Assembly: GCF_030996345.1 (NCBI RefSeq)
Contig: NZ_CP118747.1
Span: forward strand, 357,501-421,500
Direction of reading: 5' to 3'
DNA: 64,000 nt
Source of the DNA: Acidithiobacillus sp. AMEEHan
Lineage (GTDB): Bacteria > Pseudomonadota > Gammaproteobacteria > Acidithiobacillales > Acidithiobacillaceae
Below are positions 30,824 through 41,889 of this stretch, piece after piece. The stretch's first letter is position 1, and each line of letters opens with the position of its first letter. The position numbers were made by a program, and so were the translations under genes. Below the pieces are notes generated by a model, which made no database searches, was not told where the DNA came from, and saw only the letters and a list, made by a program, of their open reading frames with translations.

Positions 30824-30849
30824 AAGGGCAGGGATATTCCCCTGCCCTT
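30824..30849 (-). terminator. 10-bp hairpin between dnaK and dnaJ
   Basis: Perfect arms AAGGGCAGGG and CCCTGCCCTT enclose six bases, 18 bases after the dnaK stop and 24 bases before the dnaJ start. No T-run follows. Hairpins here often act as partial terminators or block 3' decay, so that dnaK is made in excess over dnaJ. Confidence 0.6.
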
Positions 30850-30866
30850 TGCAGTGGATCAAGGCC

Positions 30867-32774
<1,908 letters not shown>

Positions 32775-32816
32775 TCTGTAATCTCCTCAAAAATCTCTGT
32801 GCGTTGCCCACAATCG

Positions 32817-33338
32817 TTACTGCGACGTGGCGGCCTTGGAGACCGATACCATGCTTGGCCGCAACAAGCGGTCGTGAATCAAATATCCTTTCTGGTGAGT
32901 CGCCAAAATTCGGTTGGGCTCGCCCGGATCCTCCACCATCGCAATCGCTTGATGTAGATTGGGATCGAAGCGGCCGTTTTCAACATCCACTGGCCGCACA
33001 CCGGCGTTGCCCAGCGCCCCGATCAACAATTGCAAGGTATTTTCGATACCCTGCCGAAATTGTCGCATGGCCTCATCTTCACCGGTGGACGTGGCGAGAG
33101 CCATTTCCAGACTGTCGACCACCGGCAGGAGCTCTCTGGCAAAGCGTTCGACAGCATAATTGCGCGCATCCAGCATCTGCTTTTCGGTGCGCTTGCGCAG
33201 GTTCTCCATGTCGGCCAACGAGCGCAGATACTCGTTGCGGAATTTGTCCGCCTCGGCCCGCCAATCGGTCTCTGGTAACGCCTCAGCCTCCGCACTCGCT
33301 GTTTCGGTGGCCTGCGGATCCTGTTCGGTTTCACTCAT
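32817..33338 (-). CDS. grpE: Nucleotide exchange factor GrpE
   Basis: 173 aa. Releases ADP from DnaK. An acidic, disordered N-terminus (about 1-35), then a long helix with KFRNEYLRSLADMENLRKRTEKQM, and the C-terminal beta domain NRILATHQKGYLIHDRLLRPSMVSVSK. The ATG at 33338 has GGAGG upstream. It lies 56 bases after hrcA and 42 bases before dnaK. Confidence 0.97.
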   Translation of the reverse strand: MSETEQDPQATETASAEAEALPETDWRAEADKFRNEYLRSLADMENLRKRTEKQMLDARNYAVERFARELLPVVDSLEMALATSTGEDEAMRQFRQGIENTLQLLIGALGNAGVRPVDVENGRFDPNLHQAIAMVEDPGEPNRILATHQKGYLIHDRLLRPSMVSVSKAATSQ

Positions 33339-33394
33339 GGGATACTTCCTCCAGTTTGCTCCAACCGGTAGATGGGGGCAGGCACGATTGCATT

Positions 33395-34429
33395 TCAAGA
33401 GGGAGACAGTTCACTGTGCGACAGAGCCTGTCCGAGCAGACGTGCGGCGCCATCCACCAAGGGGATGATCTCCTGATAAGGCATGCGCATGGGACCCAAT
33501 ACGCCAATCACGCCGACAGGATCTCCGTCGATGTGGTACGGTGCAGAGATGAGGGTGAATTCGCTCAGCGGTGCCAGACCCGACTCGCCGCCAATATAGA
33601 TGCGGACGTCACTACCGCGTACGCTCTGGTCGAGGAGCATCACCAGCTCGCGCTTTTGCCGCACCACCGAGAGGAGCTCACGCAGGCGCTCGCTGCCGGC
33701 AAAATCGGGCAGATCGAGGAGCTGCAGCTCCCCTTCGATGAGCATGCGTTCCTGATCGGCGGCCAACATTTCCTTCCCCAGCTCCATGGCATTGCGCAGA
33801 ATCTGGTCCATTTCGGCACGCGACTGGCGAAGATCGTCGTCGAGCAGAGCGATCACCTCCTGCAGCGGACGACCACCGTAACTGGCGTTGAAGCGATTGG
33901 CAGCCTGCGTCAGGGCTGCCGCACTCAAAGATTCGTGCAAGCGAACGAGGCGGTTCTCGACTTCGCCCTTGTCGGTAACAAAGATGGCCAGAACCTCACG
34001 CTCGCGCAGGCTGATGAAATCGACATGGCGCAGGATCTGTGTTGCCCGCCTGGGTACGCGGATAAAGCCCACCATACGCGTCATTTCCGACAGAGCCTCG
34101 GTGGCGGCATGCAGAACCTCTTCCGCATCCGGCACGCGTGCGCCAATCCGTTGCAGAAGCACCCGTTTCGCTGTCCCCGAAAACGGAGTCACATGGATGA
34201 GGGAATCGACGAAGAAGCGGTAACCGCTGGAAGTAGGGATCCGCCCAGCCGAAGTGTGCGGCGAAATGACATACCCCTCCTCTTCGAGGTCAGCAATGAC
34301 GTTGCGCACGGTAGCCGGACTGATCGCCAGACCCGCTTCACGAGCCAGCTGGCGGCTGCCGACTGGCTGGCCGCTGCTGATGTGCTGCTCGATGAGGGAT
34401 TTCAGTAAATGGCGGGCACGCGCATCCAT
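33395..34429 (-). CDS. hrcA: Heat-inducible transcription repressor HrcA
   Basis: 344 aa. Represses chaperone operons by binding CIRCE, with GroE as thermosensor in known systems. Winged helix at about 1-75 (GSRQLAREAGLAISPATVRNVIADLEEEGYV), a GAF-like middle and the C-terminal ISAPYHIDGDPVGVIGVLGPMRMPYQEIIPLVD. The ATG at 34429 has AGGAGAGC upstream. A CIRCE element 41 bases upstream implies autoregulation of the operon. Confidence 0.98.
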   Translation of the reverse strand: MDARARHLLKSLIEQHISSGQPVGSRQLAREAGLAISPATVRNVIADLEEEGYVISPHTSAGRIPTSSGYRFFVDSLIHVTPFSGTAKRVLLQRIGARVPDAEEVLHAATEALSEMTRMVGFIRVPRRATQILRHVDFISLREREVLAIFVTDKGEVENRLVRLHESLSAAALTQAANRFNASYGGRPLQEVIALLDDDLRQSRAEMDQILRNAMELGKEMLAADQERMLIEGELQLLDLPDFAGSERLRELLSVVRQKRELVMLLDQSVRGSDVRIYIGGESGLAPLSEFTLISAPYHIDGDPVGVIGVLGPMRMPYQEIIPLVDGAARLLGQALSHSELSPS

Positions 34430-34466
34430 TTTGCAAGCTCTCCTGGACACGCCCACTCCGGGCGTC

Positions 34467-34496
34467 TTGTTAGCACTCTACCGCAGAGAGTGCCAA
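34467..34496 (-). promoter_or_regulatory. CIRCE operator and overlapping promoter of the hrcA operon
   Basis: TTAGCACTC-N9-GAGTGCCAA lies at 34470-34496, one base away from the perfect CIRCE palindrome. On the minus strand TTGGCA (34491-34496), an 18-base spacer and TAACAA (34467-34472) make a plausible promoter whose two boxes coincide with the ends of CIRCE, so HrcA binding would exclude RNA polymerase. Confidence 0.92.
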
Positions 34497-34508
34497 GAGG
34501 CCAGAGAA

Positions 34509-34664
34509 TTACTTGATTTTGTCTTCCCGATAGGCGACGTGCTTGCGTGCCTTGGGGTCGTACTTGACAAACTCGAGCTTGTCCGGGGTGTTCTTCTTAT
34601 TTTTGGTGGTGGTATAGAAGTGCCCGGTGCCCGCGGTGGAAACCAGTTTGATCTTGTCGCGCAT
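34509..34664 (-). CDS. rpmG: 50S ribosomal protein L33
   Basis: 51 aa, full length for bacterial L33. It reads [20 protein letters not shown], then [20 protein letters not shown] and a basic C-terminus ending KIK. The zinc-binding cysteines of C+ type L33 are absent, so this is the zinc-free form. It starts 11 bases after rpmB and ends just before the hrcA promoter. Confidence 0.97.
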   Translation of the reverse strand: MRDKIKLVSTAGTGHFYTTTKNKKNTPDKLEFVKYDPKARKHVAYREDKIK

Positions 34665-34674
34665 CGCTCAGCCC

Positions 34675-34911
34675 TCAGATTTTCTCGCCAGCGGCGCGCA
34701 GGTCCGCCAACACAGCATCAATACCTTTCTTGTCGATGGTGCGAATGGCTTGGGTACTCACCCGCAGCCGCACCCAACGATTCTCGCTCGCCACCCAAAA
34801 GCGCTTGTACTGCAGATTCGGCAAAAAGCGCCGACGCGTCTTGTTGTTGGCGTGGGAAACATTGTTCCCCGCCATGGGCTTCTTGCCCGTAACCTTGCAA
34901 ACTCTGGACAT
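34675..34911 (-). CDS. rpmB: 50S ribosomal protein L28
   Basis: 78 aa. [20 protein letters not shown], then [20 protein letters not shown] and [18 protein letters not shown] are the family sequence. The first Cys is kept but no full zinc motif is present. rpmB-rpmG is the usual pair. Only 74 bases separate it from the end of hsdR, so the restriction island begins directly upstream. Confidence 0.97.
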   Translation of the reverse strand: MSRVCKVTGKKPMAGNNVSHANNKTRRRFLPNLQYKRFWVASENRWVRLRVSTQAIRTIDKKGIDAVLADLRAAGEKI

Positions 34912-34985
34912 GACCGCTATCCCCAACAGAAAGAGGCGCTTTATACCATAATCCGGCGGCAGAATGCCAGAGGCATTTCCGGGTC

Positions 34986-37900
34986 TTAGCCGGCATGGAC
35001 GCCGGCACTCCGCTCCGGGTAACTCTCGTAGACATGCTCGAAGAGCGCCGCACATTTTTGCGCAAAGAGCGGGCGGTCGTAGGCCGCCGGCAGGGTGTCG
35101 AGGGTATTTTCGATCTCCAGCTTGACGTTGGATCGCGCCGCCGATTTTTGCCGCCAGTTGAGCACCAGCAGCGTCTGCAGGCGGGCGAGCAGCTCCCTGG
35201 CCACCTTCTTGACCTCGTCGCGCTCAGCGGTACTCAAGGCCGGCGCAGGCCGCGTCAGGATGTCGAAAATCACCAGTTCCTCTTCCGTCAGGTGCTCGCG
35301 GACGTGACGCTCCTGTTCCTCGTCGAGGCTATTCGAAAGCTGGAGCAGTTCCTGAAAAAGTTGCTCGATGTTGCGGCTGCCGTGGTTGTAGCTCTCGATC
35401 AGCGCCGCAAATTTCTCGGCAAAGTCGGTGCGGGTGGGGTTTTGACGCACGAGCCGTTCGAGGCGGGCAGCAATGGCCGCCTTGAGGGCTTCAAGTTCGG
35501 TGTTCTTGTGCGCGGAACGCCGAAAGCGCTCGGCCAGGGCCGCAAAGTTGATTTGCGATAGATCGATGGCTGGTGGCCCATCTTCGCGGATTTCGTGACC
35601 GGTGATCGAGGCGTCGAGCAGACCGTCGATCTGCCGCAGGATCGTTGCAATGTCCGGTGGATCGGGTTGCAGGCGGGCACGGATGGCACTCGCCAGGGTA
35701 ACGATGCTCAACACCCGGAGAGAGAATTCGATGGCTGCGGCATCGGGCTTCACCGCGGTGTAAAGGGTATCGACGAGCTTGGCGTGGCCGAAAAAATCGC
35801 GTCGCCGCGTATCCGGGGCAATCAGTGCCTCGATGGCGTCCTCGACGGCAGCCAGACGCTCCATGCCGCCCAAGGGCATCGCCTCCAAAGCAGTCAGATC
35901 GACGCCTTGGTCGGCGCAAAAAGTGGTCGCCACGTCCACCGCAGCGCGCAGCATCCGCACCAGCTCTGCCTTGTCCTGCACCGGATTGCCGCCATCCCTG
36001 CCGGCACCATAGATTGCCAGCACCTGCTCCAGCGAGGCGAAGACATTGGCGTAATCGACAATCACGCCGCTGTACTTGCCGGGAAACACGCGGTTGGCGC
36101 GGGCAATGGTCTGCATCAGGGTGTGGTTGCGCATCGGCTTGTCGAGGTACACCGTGGAACAGCTTGGCGCGTCGAAACCCGTCAGCCACATGGCACAGAC
36201 GAAGACCAGACGCAATGGGTCGTCGGTATCCTTGAAGCGTTCGTCCAGGCTCGGCTGCGATTCGTTCATGCGCCGGCGGTGCGGCTCGATGTCGAGGCCA
36301 AGACTGCGCATCTGCTCGACCTCGTTTTGCCCTGGCGAGACGATCACTGCCATGTCGGTGCTGGTCAGCAGGGCCAGTCGCTGCTGCAGCTCCGCCCGGC
36401 GCCGTTCCTGGCGCGCCTGTTCCGGGGTCATACCGTTCCCCGTCGGATAGTGCAGAGCACCCAGCTCCTGCCGCACCCGCTCCGTCTCCGCCGCCCAATG
36501 TTTACGTACCTTGTCGTACATCTTCAGGGCCGTGGCCTTGTCGATGGATACCACCATCGCCTTGCCCACAAAGCCGCGCCCCAGAAAATGCCGCACGATG
36601 TCGGCGGCCACCGTCTCCAGCCGGTCATCGCGGGTGATGAGGTGGTATTGCCGCCCCAGCACCTGATCGAGCTTTTCTTCCTGTTCGTCGTCGAGCTCGG
36701 CGTCTTCGATCAGTGCATAGATGTCGTCGTTGAGATTCGGGTTGACCAGTTGCAGCTCGGGGGTGCGGTTTTCGTAGAAGAGCGGCACCGTGGCGCCGTC
36801 TTCCACCGACTGCTGGAAATCGTAGATCGAGACATAGTCGCCAAAGACCTCCTTGGTGCGCTCCTCGCCCGCAATCAAGGGCGTGCCGGTAAAGGCCAGG
36901 AACATCGCCTTCGGCAACGCCGCACGCATGTTGAGGGCGAGGGTATCGTACTGGCTGCGGTGTGCTTCGTCAGTCAGTACGATCACATCGGCACGGTCGG
37001 TGAGCAGTTCCGGGGTCTGGAACTTCTGCACCAGGGTAAACACATAACGATGGTTGCCGCGCAGCAGCTCGCGCAGGTGCGCAGCACTGCTGGCATGGCA
37101 ACGCTCGCCCTCGACTTCGCTCACCGCGCCCACAGACTTGAAGGTTTTGGCGATCTGTGCGTCCAGCTCCACCCGGTCGGTAACCACCACAAAGGTCCAG
37201 TTGCCGGCCAGCTTGCGCAGCACCTTCTGCGCGAAGAACGCCATCGAGAAGCTCTTGCCGCTGCCCTGGGTCTGCCAGAACACGCCGCCGCGGCCATGGC
37301 CCAGGGTGCGCGCTTGCAGCATCGAGGCGATGGCATTGTTGACGCCCAGAAACTGATGGTTCTGGCCGATAATCTTCACCAGCCCGGCCTTGTGTTCGGA
37401 AAAGAGGGTAAAGTTTTCGACGAGATCGAGCAGGCGGCTGCGCTCACAGGTGCCGCGCAGCATTACCTCCAGCGACACGCGCCGTGGCTCGTCTTCGCGT
37501 TCGATGCGCTTCCACTCGAAAAAGCGTTCCCAGTCGGCGGTAAGGGAACCCACGCGGCTGTCGGTGCCGTTACTGGCGATGAGGAAAGCGTTGTACCAGA
37601 AGAGTTGCGGGACTTCTCTTTTGTAATGAGTCAGATTTTCATCGAAGGCCGCACGCGCCGGCACAGCGGGCTTCTTTAGTTCGATCACCACCCAGGGCAG
37701 ACCGTTGACGAAGCCCACCAGATCGGGGCGGCAGGTATAGAGGCTGCCCACCACGCTAAACTGGCTGACGAGCAGGAAGTCATTGCGCTCTGGCTGCGCC
37801 CAGTCCAGCACCCGCAGGCGTTCGGTCTTCTGGCCGCCGTGCTCGCGGTCGGGGATGGAGACGGGAATGCCGTCCTTGAGCAGCCGGTAGATTTCGCGGT

Positions 37901-38171
37901 TGGCGGCCACCAGGCTCATGGCCGAGCGGTCGCGCACGAGTTCGTCGATGGCGCTCTGGATCGCTTCGGGCGGCAGGCCGGGGTTAAGGGCGACGAGGGC
38001 GGCACGCAAGCGCTCCACCAGCACTACCTCGCCCCGAGTCTCGCGGCCCAGCAGCCCGCCGGGGCCGAGGGTTTCTTCCTGCGCCGACAGCGCCTGCCAG
38101 CCGAGCGCGGAAAAGAGCCCGATGGCGGGCTGCTCGACAAGCTGGTCTTCGCTGTAGGCGTGGGGGCTCAT
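34986..38171 (-). CDS. hsdR: Type I restriction enzyme, R (motor-nuclease) subunit HsdR
   Basis: 1061 aa. ATP-driven translocase and nuclease of the EcoKI/EcoR124-type complex. The N-terminal PD-(D/E)xK nuclease shows [21 protein letters not shown] near 150. The SF2 motor has Walker [13 protein letters not shown] near 305, the DEAH box [12 protein letters not shown] near 405, AFTGTPL near 435 and [13 protein letters not shown] near 690. The C-terminal helical part binds HsdM. The ATG at 38171 overlaps the yhcG-type stop by four bases. It appears intact. Confidence 0.96.
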   Translation of the reverse strand: MSPHAYSEDQLVEQPAIGLFSALGWQALSAQEETLGPGGLLGRETRGEVVLVERLRAALVALNPGLPPEAIQSAIDELVRDRSAMSLVAANREIYRLLKDGIPVSIPDREHGGQKTERLRVLDWAQPERNDFLLVSQFSVVGSLYTCRPDLVGFVNGLPWVVIELKKPAVPARAAFDENLTHYKREVPQLFWYNAFLIASNGTDSRVGSLTADWERFFEWKRIEREDEPRRVSLEVMLRGTCERSRLLDLVENFTLFSEHKAGLVKIIGQNHQFLGVNNAIASMLQARTLGHGRGGVFWQTQGSGKSFSMAFFAQKVLRKLAGNWTFVVVTDRVELDAQIAKTFKSVGAVSEVEGERCHASSAAHLRELLRGNHRYVFTLVQKFQTPELLTDRADVIVLTDEAHRSQYDTLALNMRAALPKAMFLAFTGTPLIAGEERTKEVFGDYVSIYDFQQSVEDGATVPLFYENRTPELQLVNPNLNDDIYALIEDAELDDEQEEKLDQVLGRQYHLITRDDRLETVAADIVRHFLGRGFVGKAMVVSIDKATALKMYDKVRKHWAAETERVRQELGALHYPTGNGMTPEQARQERRRAELQQRLALLTSTDMAVIVSPGQNEVEQMRSLGLDIEPHRRRMNESQPSLDERFKDTDDPLRLVFVCAMWLTGFDAPSCSTVYLDKPMRNHTLMQTIARANRVFPGKYSGVIVDYANVFASLEQVLAIYGAGRDGGNPVQDKAELVRMLRAAVDVATTFCADQGVDLTALEAMPLGGMERLAAVEDAIEALIAPDTRRRDFFGHAKLVDTLYTAVKPDAAAIEFSLRVLSIVTLASAIRARLQPDPPDIATILRQIDGLLDASITGHEIREDGPPAIDLSQINFAALAERFRRSAHKNTELEALKAAIAARLERLVRQNPTRTDFAEKFAALIESYNHGSRNIEQLFQELLQLSNSLDEEQERHVREHLTEEELVIFDILTRPAPALSTAERDEVKKVARELLARLQTLLVLNWRQKSAARSNVKLEIENTLDTLPAAYDRPLFAQKCAALFEHVYESYPERSAGVHAG

Positions 38172-39208
38172 GCGGGGTCGTCTCCCGCCTCGTCCGCCAG
38201 CGCCCGCTCGATCTGTTCGATACTGGGCAGGCTGGTCTGCAGCTCGGCAGGCAGGGATTCCACCAGGCGGTATTCGGCAATGCCCATGGGCTGCGTCTTG
38301 TCGCCCAGGGCGTATTCCGCCACCACCTTGTTTTTGCTCTTGCATAGAAGCAAGCCGATGCTCGGGTTGTCATGTTCGCTTTTGACTTGTCGATCCACCG
38401 CGGTTAGGTAGAACCCGAGCTGACCCAGGTGCTCCGGCTTGAACGCACCGGCCTTGAGTTCGATCACCACGAAACAGCGCAGTTTCAGGTGATAGAAAAG
38501 CAGATCGATGAAGAAGTCGTCGCCGCCGACGTTCAGCAACACCTGTCGCCCGACATAGGCGAAGCCCGCGCCCAGCTCCAGCAGAAAGTCGGTCACATGC
38601 TTGACCAGCGCGTGCTCGATCTCGCGTTCCTGCGCTTCTTCGCCCAAGCCGAGGAAATCGAAACGATAGGGGTCTTTCAAGGACTCGCGGCCCAGATCCG
38701 ATTGCGGCTTGGGCAGCGCGAGCGCAAAGTTGGTGACCGCCTGCCCCTGCCGCGCCAGCAAGCGGGTTTCGATCTGCATCACCAGCACATTGCGTGACCA
38801 GTTGTGCTCGATGGCTTTAGCCGCGTACCAGCGGCGCTCGTCGGCGGACTTCAAACGGTCGAGCAGTGCCAGTTGGTGATACCACGGCAATTGTGCAAGC
38901 ACCGCTTGCACAAATTCCTCCTCCGGCCACGCTTCGGCGAAGGCGCGCATGTACTTGAGGTTGCGCGGCGAAAAGCCCTTCATGTCGGGAAAGGCGTTGC
39001 GCAAGTCCTGCGCCAGCCGCTCAATCACCTTTGCGCCCCAGCCCTCGCGGTCCTGTCGGGCCAGGATGTCGCGGCCGATCTGCCAGTAGAGCAGCACCAG
39101 CTCGCGATTGACCGCCAGCGTCGCCCGCTGCTGGGCGTTGTGGATGCGTGCCTTCAGCTCCGTCAGCCAGGCGGCGTAATCGGCGGGCAATGGGACGATC
39201 TCAGGCAT
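38168..39208 (-). CDS. YhcG/DUF1016 family PDDEXK nuclease-domain protein
   Basis: 346 aa. The N-terminal DUF1016 domain (about 10-170) holds AVNRELVLLYWQIGRDIL and GFSPRNLKYMRAFAEAWP. The C-terminal PDDEXK nuclease has FFIDLLFYHLKLRCFVVIELKAG near 245-268, with the catalytic D...ExK. The family is often placed in or beside type I restriction loci and other defence regions; its biochemical role is poorly known. It is coupled at both ends: 8-base overlap with hsdS and 4-base overlap with hsdR. Confidence 0.93.
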   Translation of the reverse strand: MPEIVPLPADYAAWLTELKARIHNAQQRATLAVNRELVLLYWQIGRDILARQDREGWGAKVIERLAQDLRNAFPDMKGFSPRNLKYMRAFAEAWPEEEFVQAVLAQLPWYHQLALLDRLKSADERRWYAAKAIEHNWSRNVLVMQIETRLLARQGQAVTNFALALPKPQSDLGRESLKDPYRFDFLGLGEEAQEREIEHALVKHVTDFLLELGAGFAYVGRQVLLNVGGDDFFIDLLFYHLKLRCFVVIELKAGAFKPEHLGQLGFYLTAVDRQVKSEHDNPSIGLLLCKSKNKVVAEYALGDKTQPMGIAEYRLVESLPAELQTSLPSIEQIERALADEAGDDPA

Positions 39209-40466
39209 GGTCCAGCGCCTCCACGTCAATCTGGCCGGACAGCAGGCGCGGCAGCAGCAGGTCGCGGGTGCGGCGGAGATTTTGGATTTGGCGTTGGAGA
39301 GCGAGAATCTGGCCTGCCATTGGCGCGACGACAGCTTCAAACCCTTCAGTCAACTGCGCGGGTGGTTGCAGAAACTCAATGGTCTTGAACACGCCCCGAC
39401 TGATCTCCTTGAACGTCGCTCCCGATGCCAGCCGCTGGAAGGTTGGCACACTCTCAGTAACCCAATGGAAGAGGAAGTAGAGCGGCACCCGATCGTTCGG
39501 GAGGCAAGTGATGAAACCCTGATTAGTGCACGCTTCGCGGGTGTTGATCGCGATTGCACCGATGGTGGCACGGCTGGTGAGCATCACGCTCATTGCAGGG
39601 AATAGACGCGCGGAACTCTCAACGAGGCCAAGCGCGGTGATGTGGTCGCTGGAATCATCCATGAACATCGTGCCAGCGCTGGTGAGGTCGCTGGGCGAAA
39701 ACCACTGGATGGCGCCGCCGTCCCAATACCTTTCCTCTTTTCGTGAAGGCGTGCCACCGCCAGAAATCTCGAACGAGTCCGCGACACGCTTCACCTCCCA
39801 CCCCTGGGGAATCTCGCCGAGGGAGGACGGGACGCGGCGGATGCTCTCGTGGCCAGGGAAGCGGAAGTGGACGAACCACTCGCGGTAGAGGGCGCGGGCC
39901 ATCGACTCCAGAATCCTGATGCGCCGCTGGCTGTTCTCGATCAGCTCGTCGTAAGCCGACAGGATGCCCGCGATGCGGCGCTGGATCGCTACCGAAGGAA
40001 CTCTGACTTTTACGCTAGCAATCCGCGATGGCGCTGTGTGTCGAATTTTCGTGCCACTGGCAGAAGCTCGAATCTGCTGCCGAACATGCTTCCAATTAAA
40101 AATGTAGTAGACGAAACGTGTATCCGTCTGCCCTGCATCGCGAAGCTGGACAAGGCCAAGACGTTGGTTGTGTAGATAAATGCCCGAGCGAGGAATGATG
40201 GCGCTGCTTCCGAGCAAACCTTCCGCCTGCTCGGTCATCGCCACGATGAGGTCACCCTCGTTTAGCACATAGCCGGATGGAATCGGCCCACGATACCACT
40301 TCTCTTTATCGCCTTTTTGCTTGAAGCCTCCTTCGTCGAAGAAATTGCCTGGCGTTAGGACGATGTGCGTTCCCACGTCGGCGAAATATTCACCGAGAAA
40401 GGCGTAGCCATGCTTGATTTCAAGCAAGTCGCCTAGGTTGCAGTCGCGCCAGCTCACCACCCTCAC
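39201..40466 (-). CDS. hsdS: Type I restriction enzyme, specificity subunit HsdS
   Basis: 421 aa. Sets the split recognition sequence. Two target-recognition domains (about 1-150 and 215-375) are each followed by a conserved helical spacer: QRRIAGILSAYDELIENSQRR near 160 and LQRQIQNLRRTRDLLLPRLLSGQI at the C-terminus. The start is GTG at 40466, overlapping the stop of a small upstream frame (GTGA). The TRD sequences cannot be matched to a target by eye. Confidence 0.95.
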   Translation of the reverse strand: MRVVSWRDCNLGDLLEIKHGYAFLGEYFADVGTHIVLTPGNFFDEGGFKQKGDKEKWYRGPIPSGYVLNEGDLIVAMTEQAEGLLGSSAIIPRSGIYLHNQRLGLVQLRDAGQTDTRFVYYIFNWKHVRQQIRASASGTKIRHTAPSRIASVKVRVPSVAIQRRIAGILSAYDELIENSQRRIRILESMARALYREWFVHFRFPGHESIRRVPSSLGEIPQGWEVKRVADSFEISGGGTPSRKEERYWDGGAIQWFSPSDLTSAGTMFMDDSSDHITALGLVESSARLFPAMSVMLTSRATIGAIAINTREACTNQGFITCLPNDRVPLYFLFHWVTESVPTFQRLASGATFKEISRGVFKTIEFLQPPAQLTEGFEAVVAPMAGQILALQRQIQNLRRTRDLLLPRLLSGQIDVEALDHA

Positions 40467-40666
40467 CCCTCCAAAATCCCCGCCGCCTCGGCGGCGATCA
40501 TCTGCCCTTGTTTCCGCATCAGTCTCTCCTGCATTTTTCGCTTGGCCCCACCCAAAACGCCAGCCGGTGGCGGGCTGTTATGACCCAGGCGGAATAATCG
40601 TTCATCGCAACAGAGCGTTGGCTGCAGCTCGCAGCTCTCGCGCGGCAACCGAGTCGGCCCGGTCAT
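40463..40666 (-). CDS. Small hypothetical protein upstream of hsdS
   Basis: 67 codons at most. I do not recognise it. The last 45 codons (ERLFRLGHNSPPPAGVLGG, then a basic helix with KRKMQERLMRKQGQ) look protein-like, and the stop overlaps the hsdS GTG by four bases, as in coupled genes. The N-terminal part has low-quality composition and the true start may be further in. It could be a decayed gene left when the toxin-antitoxin cassette entered. Confidence 0.35.
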   Translation of the reverse strand: MTGPTRLPRESCELQPTLCCDERLFRLGHNSPPPAGVLGGAKRKMQERLMRKQGQMIAAEAAGILEG

Positions 40667-40804
40667 AATTCAGCTCGGCGCGCTGCTGCGGGGACCAATG
40701 CAGGAGAATTTCTTCGATCGTTTCGGGGTTCACGGCGGCTTCCCTTACGTCATCACTGTGGCAGTATTCTGCGCGATGCATTCCGGCAACTCCAGCGGCT
40801 GCAT

Positions 40805-40833
40805 TTGCCACAGTCCCAAAACGGGACTATACT
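40805..40833 (+). promoter_or_regulatory. higBA promoter with palindromic operator in the spacer
   Basis: TTGCCA (40805-40810), 17 bases and TATACT (40828-40833) form a strong promoter. The inverted repeat AGTCCC-N5-GGGACT (40812-40828) lies in the spacer and touches the -10, a fitting site for autorepression by the HigA antitoxin. The expected start is at about 40840, so the higB ATG at 40841 would be at or next to the 5' end of the mRNA (leaderless). Confidence 0.7.
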
Positions 40834-40840
40834 GCGACCA

Positions 40841-41143
40841 ATGCGAGTGATTGCCGTGTCCACCCTTCGAGCATTCTGGGAACGCCATCCCGATGCCGAG
40901 CAGCCGCTAAAAGCTTGGTATGAGGAAGCCACAAGTGCGACTTGGTCCCAGCCTGCCGACATCAAAGCGCAATACCGCAGCGCCAGCGTGCTGAAGAACC
41001 GTCGCGTGGTCTTCAACATCAAAGGCAATGACTACCGGCTGATCGTGGCTGTTGCATACAAGTTGCAGATTGTCTGCGTGAAGTTCGTCGGTACCCACAA
41101 GGAGTACGACGCAGTGGACGCAGAAACCGTTGAATTGGCCTGA
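40841..41143 (+). CDS. higB: HigB-type mRNA interferase toxin
   Basis: 100 aa. RelE-fold endoribonuclease acting on translated mRNA. STLRAFWERHPDAEQPLKAWY, then NRRVVFNIKGNDYRLIVAV and the C-terminal KFVGTHKEYDAVDAET with the His and Tyr typical of the PF09907 family. The ATG at 40841 matches the family start. Toxin before antitoxin is the usual order for hig modules. higA follows 18 bases later. Confidence 0.93.
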   Translation: MRVIAVSTLRAFWERHPDAEQPLKAWYEEATSATWSQPADIKAQYRSASVLKNRRVVFNIKGNDYRLIVAVAYKLQIVCVKFVGTHKEYDAVDAETVELA

Positions 41144-41161
41144 GCGGCCACGGAGGAAAAT

Positions 41162-41533
41162 ATGGACATCCGCCCTATTCATACCGAAGCAGACTATAAG
41201 GCCGCGCTCAAAGAGATTTCGGCCTTGATGGAGTCCGACCCTGATCTGGGCACGCCGGCGGGCGATCGCCTGGACATCCTGGCGACGCTGGTGCAAGCCT
41301 ATGAAGCCAAGCACCTGCCCATCACTTCGCCTGATCCGGTAGAAGCCATCAAATTTCGGATGGATCAGAGCGGCCTGTCCGTCAAAGACTTAGAACCGAT
41401 GATCGGCAAAAGCAACCGTGTCTATGAAGTTCTGAACCGCAAGCGCCCGCTGACGCTAGCCATGATCCGGCGACTGCACAAGAGCCTGGGTATCCCGGCC
41501 GAAGTGTTGATTGCAGAGACGACCGTAGGGTAA
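41162..41533 (+). CDS. higA: HigA-type antitoxin (helix-turn-helix)
   Basis: 123 aa. N-terminal toxin-binding part (MDIRPIHTEADYKAAL) and C-terminal XRE-like helix-turn-helix at about 62-110: SGLSVKDLEPMIGKSNRVYEVLNRKRPL, then MIRRLHKSLGIPAEVL. Neutralises HigB and represses the operon. It is preceded by GGAGG. A 30-base piece of its 3' end recurs at 42401-42430. Confidence 0.93.
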   Translation: MDIRPIHTEADYKAALKEISALMESDPDLGTPAGDRLDILATLVQAYEAKHLPITSPDPVEAIKFRMDQSGLSVKDLEPMIGKSNRVYEVLNRKRPLTLAMIRRLHKSLGIPAEVLIAETTVG

Positions 41534-41607
41534 GCAAGGAACTCTCGGCATGACTTCTTGACCTATGCGGCAATCTGCCGTACGGTCGCAGTAGGAGGAA
41601 CCAACAT

Positions 41608-41889
41608 ATGCCCGGCGCCAACCCCACTGCCCGTCTCGAAGCCCGCATCAGTAGCGACCTGCATGCGATGCTCAAGCGCGCCGCCGAACTGCAGGGCCGC
41701 ACCATGACCGATTTTGTGGTGTCGGCGGTGCAGGAAGCGGCGCAGCGCGCCATCGAGCAAGCCGAAGTCATCCGCCTGTCTCTGGCCGATCAGGAATGCT
41801 TTGCCCAGGCGTTGCTGTCGCCACCAAAACCCACTCCAGCCTTGGAACGCGCCTTTTCGCGCCGTCGTAAGCTGCTGCGCACAGAATGA
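41608..41889 (+). CDS. DUF1778/TacA-type ribbon-helix-helix antitoxin
   Basis: 93 aa. N-terminal ribbon-helix-helix: ARLEARISSDLHAMLKRAAE, then GRTMTDFVVSAVQEAA. The C-terminal tail LSLADQECFAQALLSPP wraps the toxin in known TacAT complexes. AGGAGGA upstream. Its stop overlaps the toxin start by four bases (ATGA), the usual arrangement. Confidence 0.93.
   Translation: MPGANPTARLEARISSDLHAMLKRAAELQGRTMTDFVVSAVQEAAQRAIEQAEVIRLSLADQECFAQALLSPPKPTPALERAFSRRRKLLRTE

Noticed and set aside
35595-37679. A 694-codon open frame on the plus strand opposite hsdR
   Set aside because: Antisense shadow of an intact hsdR with recognisable motor and nuclease motifs; no ribosome site or family motif.
40602-40811. 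A 69-codon minus-strand frame upstream of hsdS
   Set aside because: It runs through the higBA promoter, has no good ribosome site and resembles nothing I know; it may be debris, so I did not call it.
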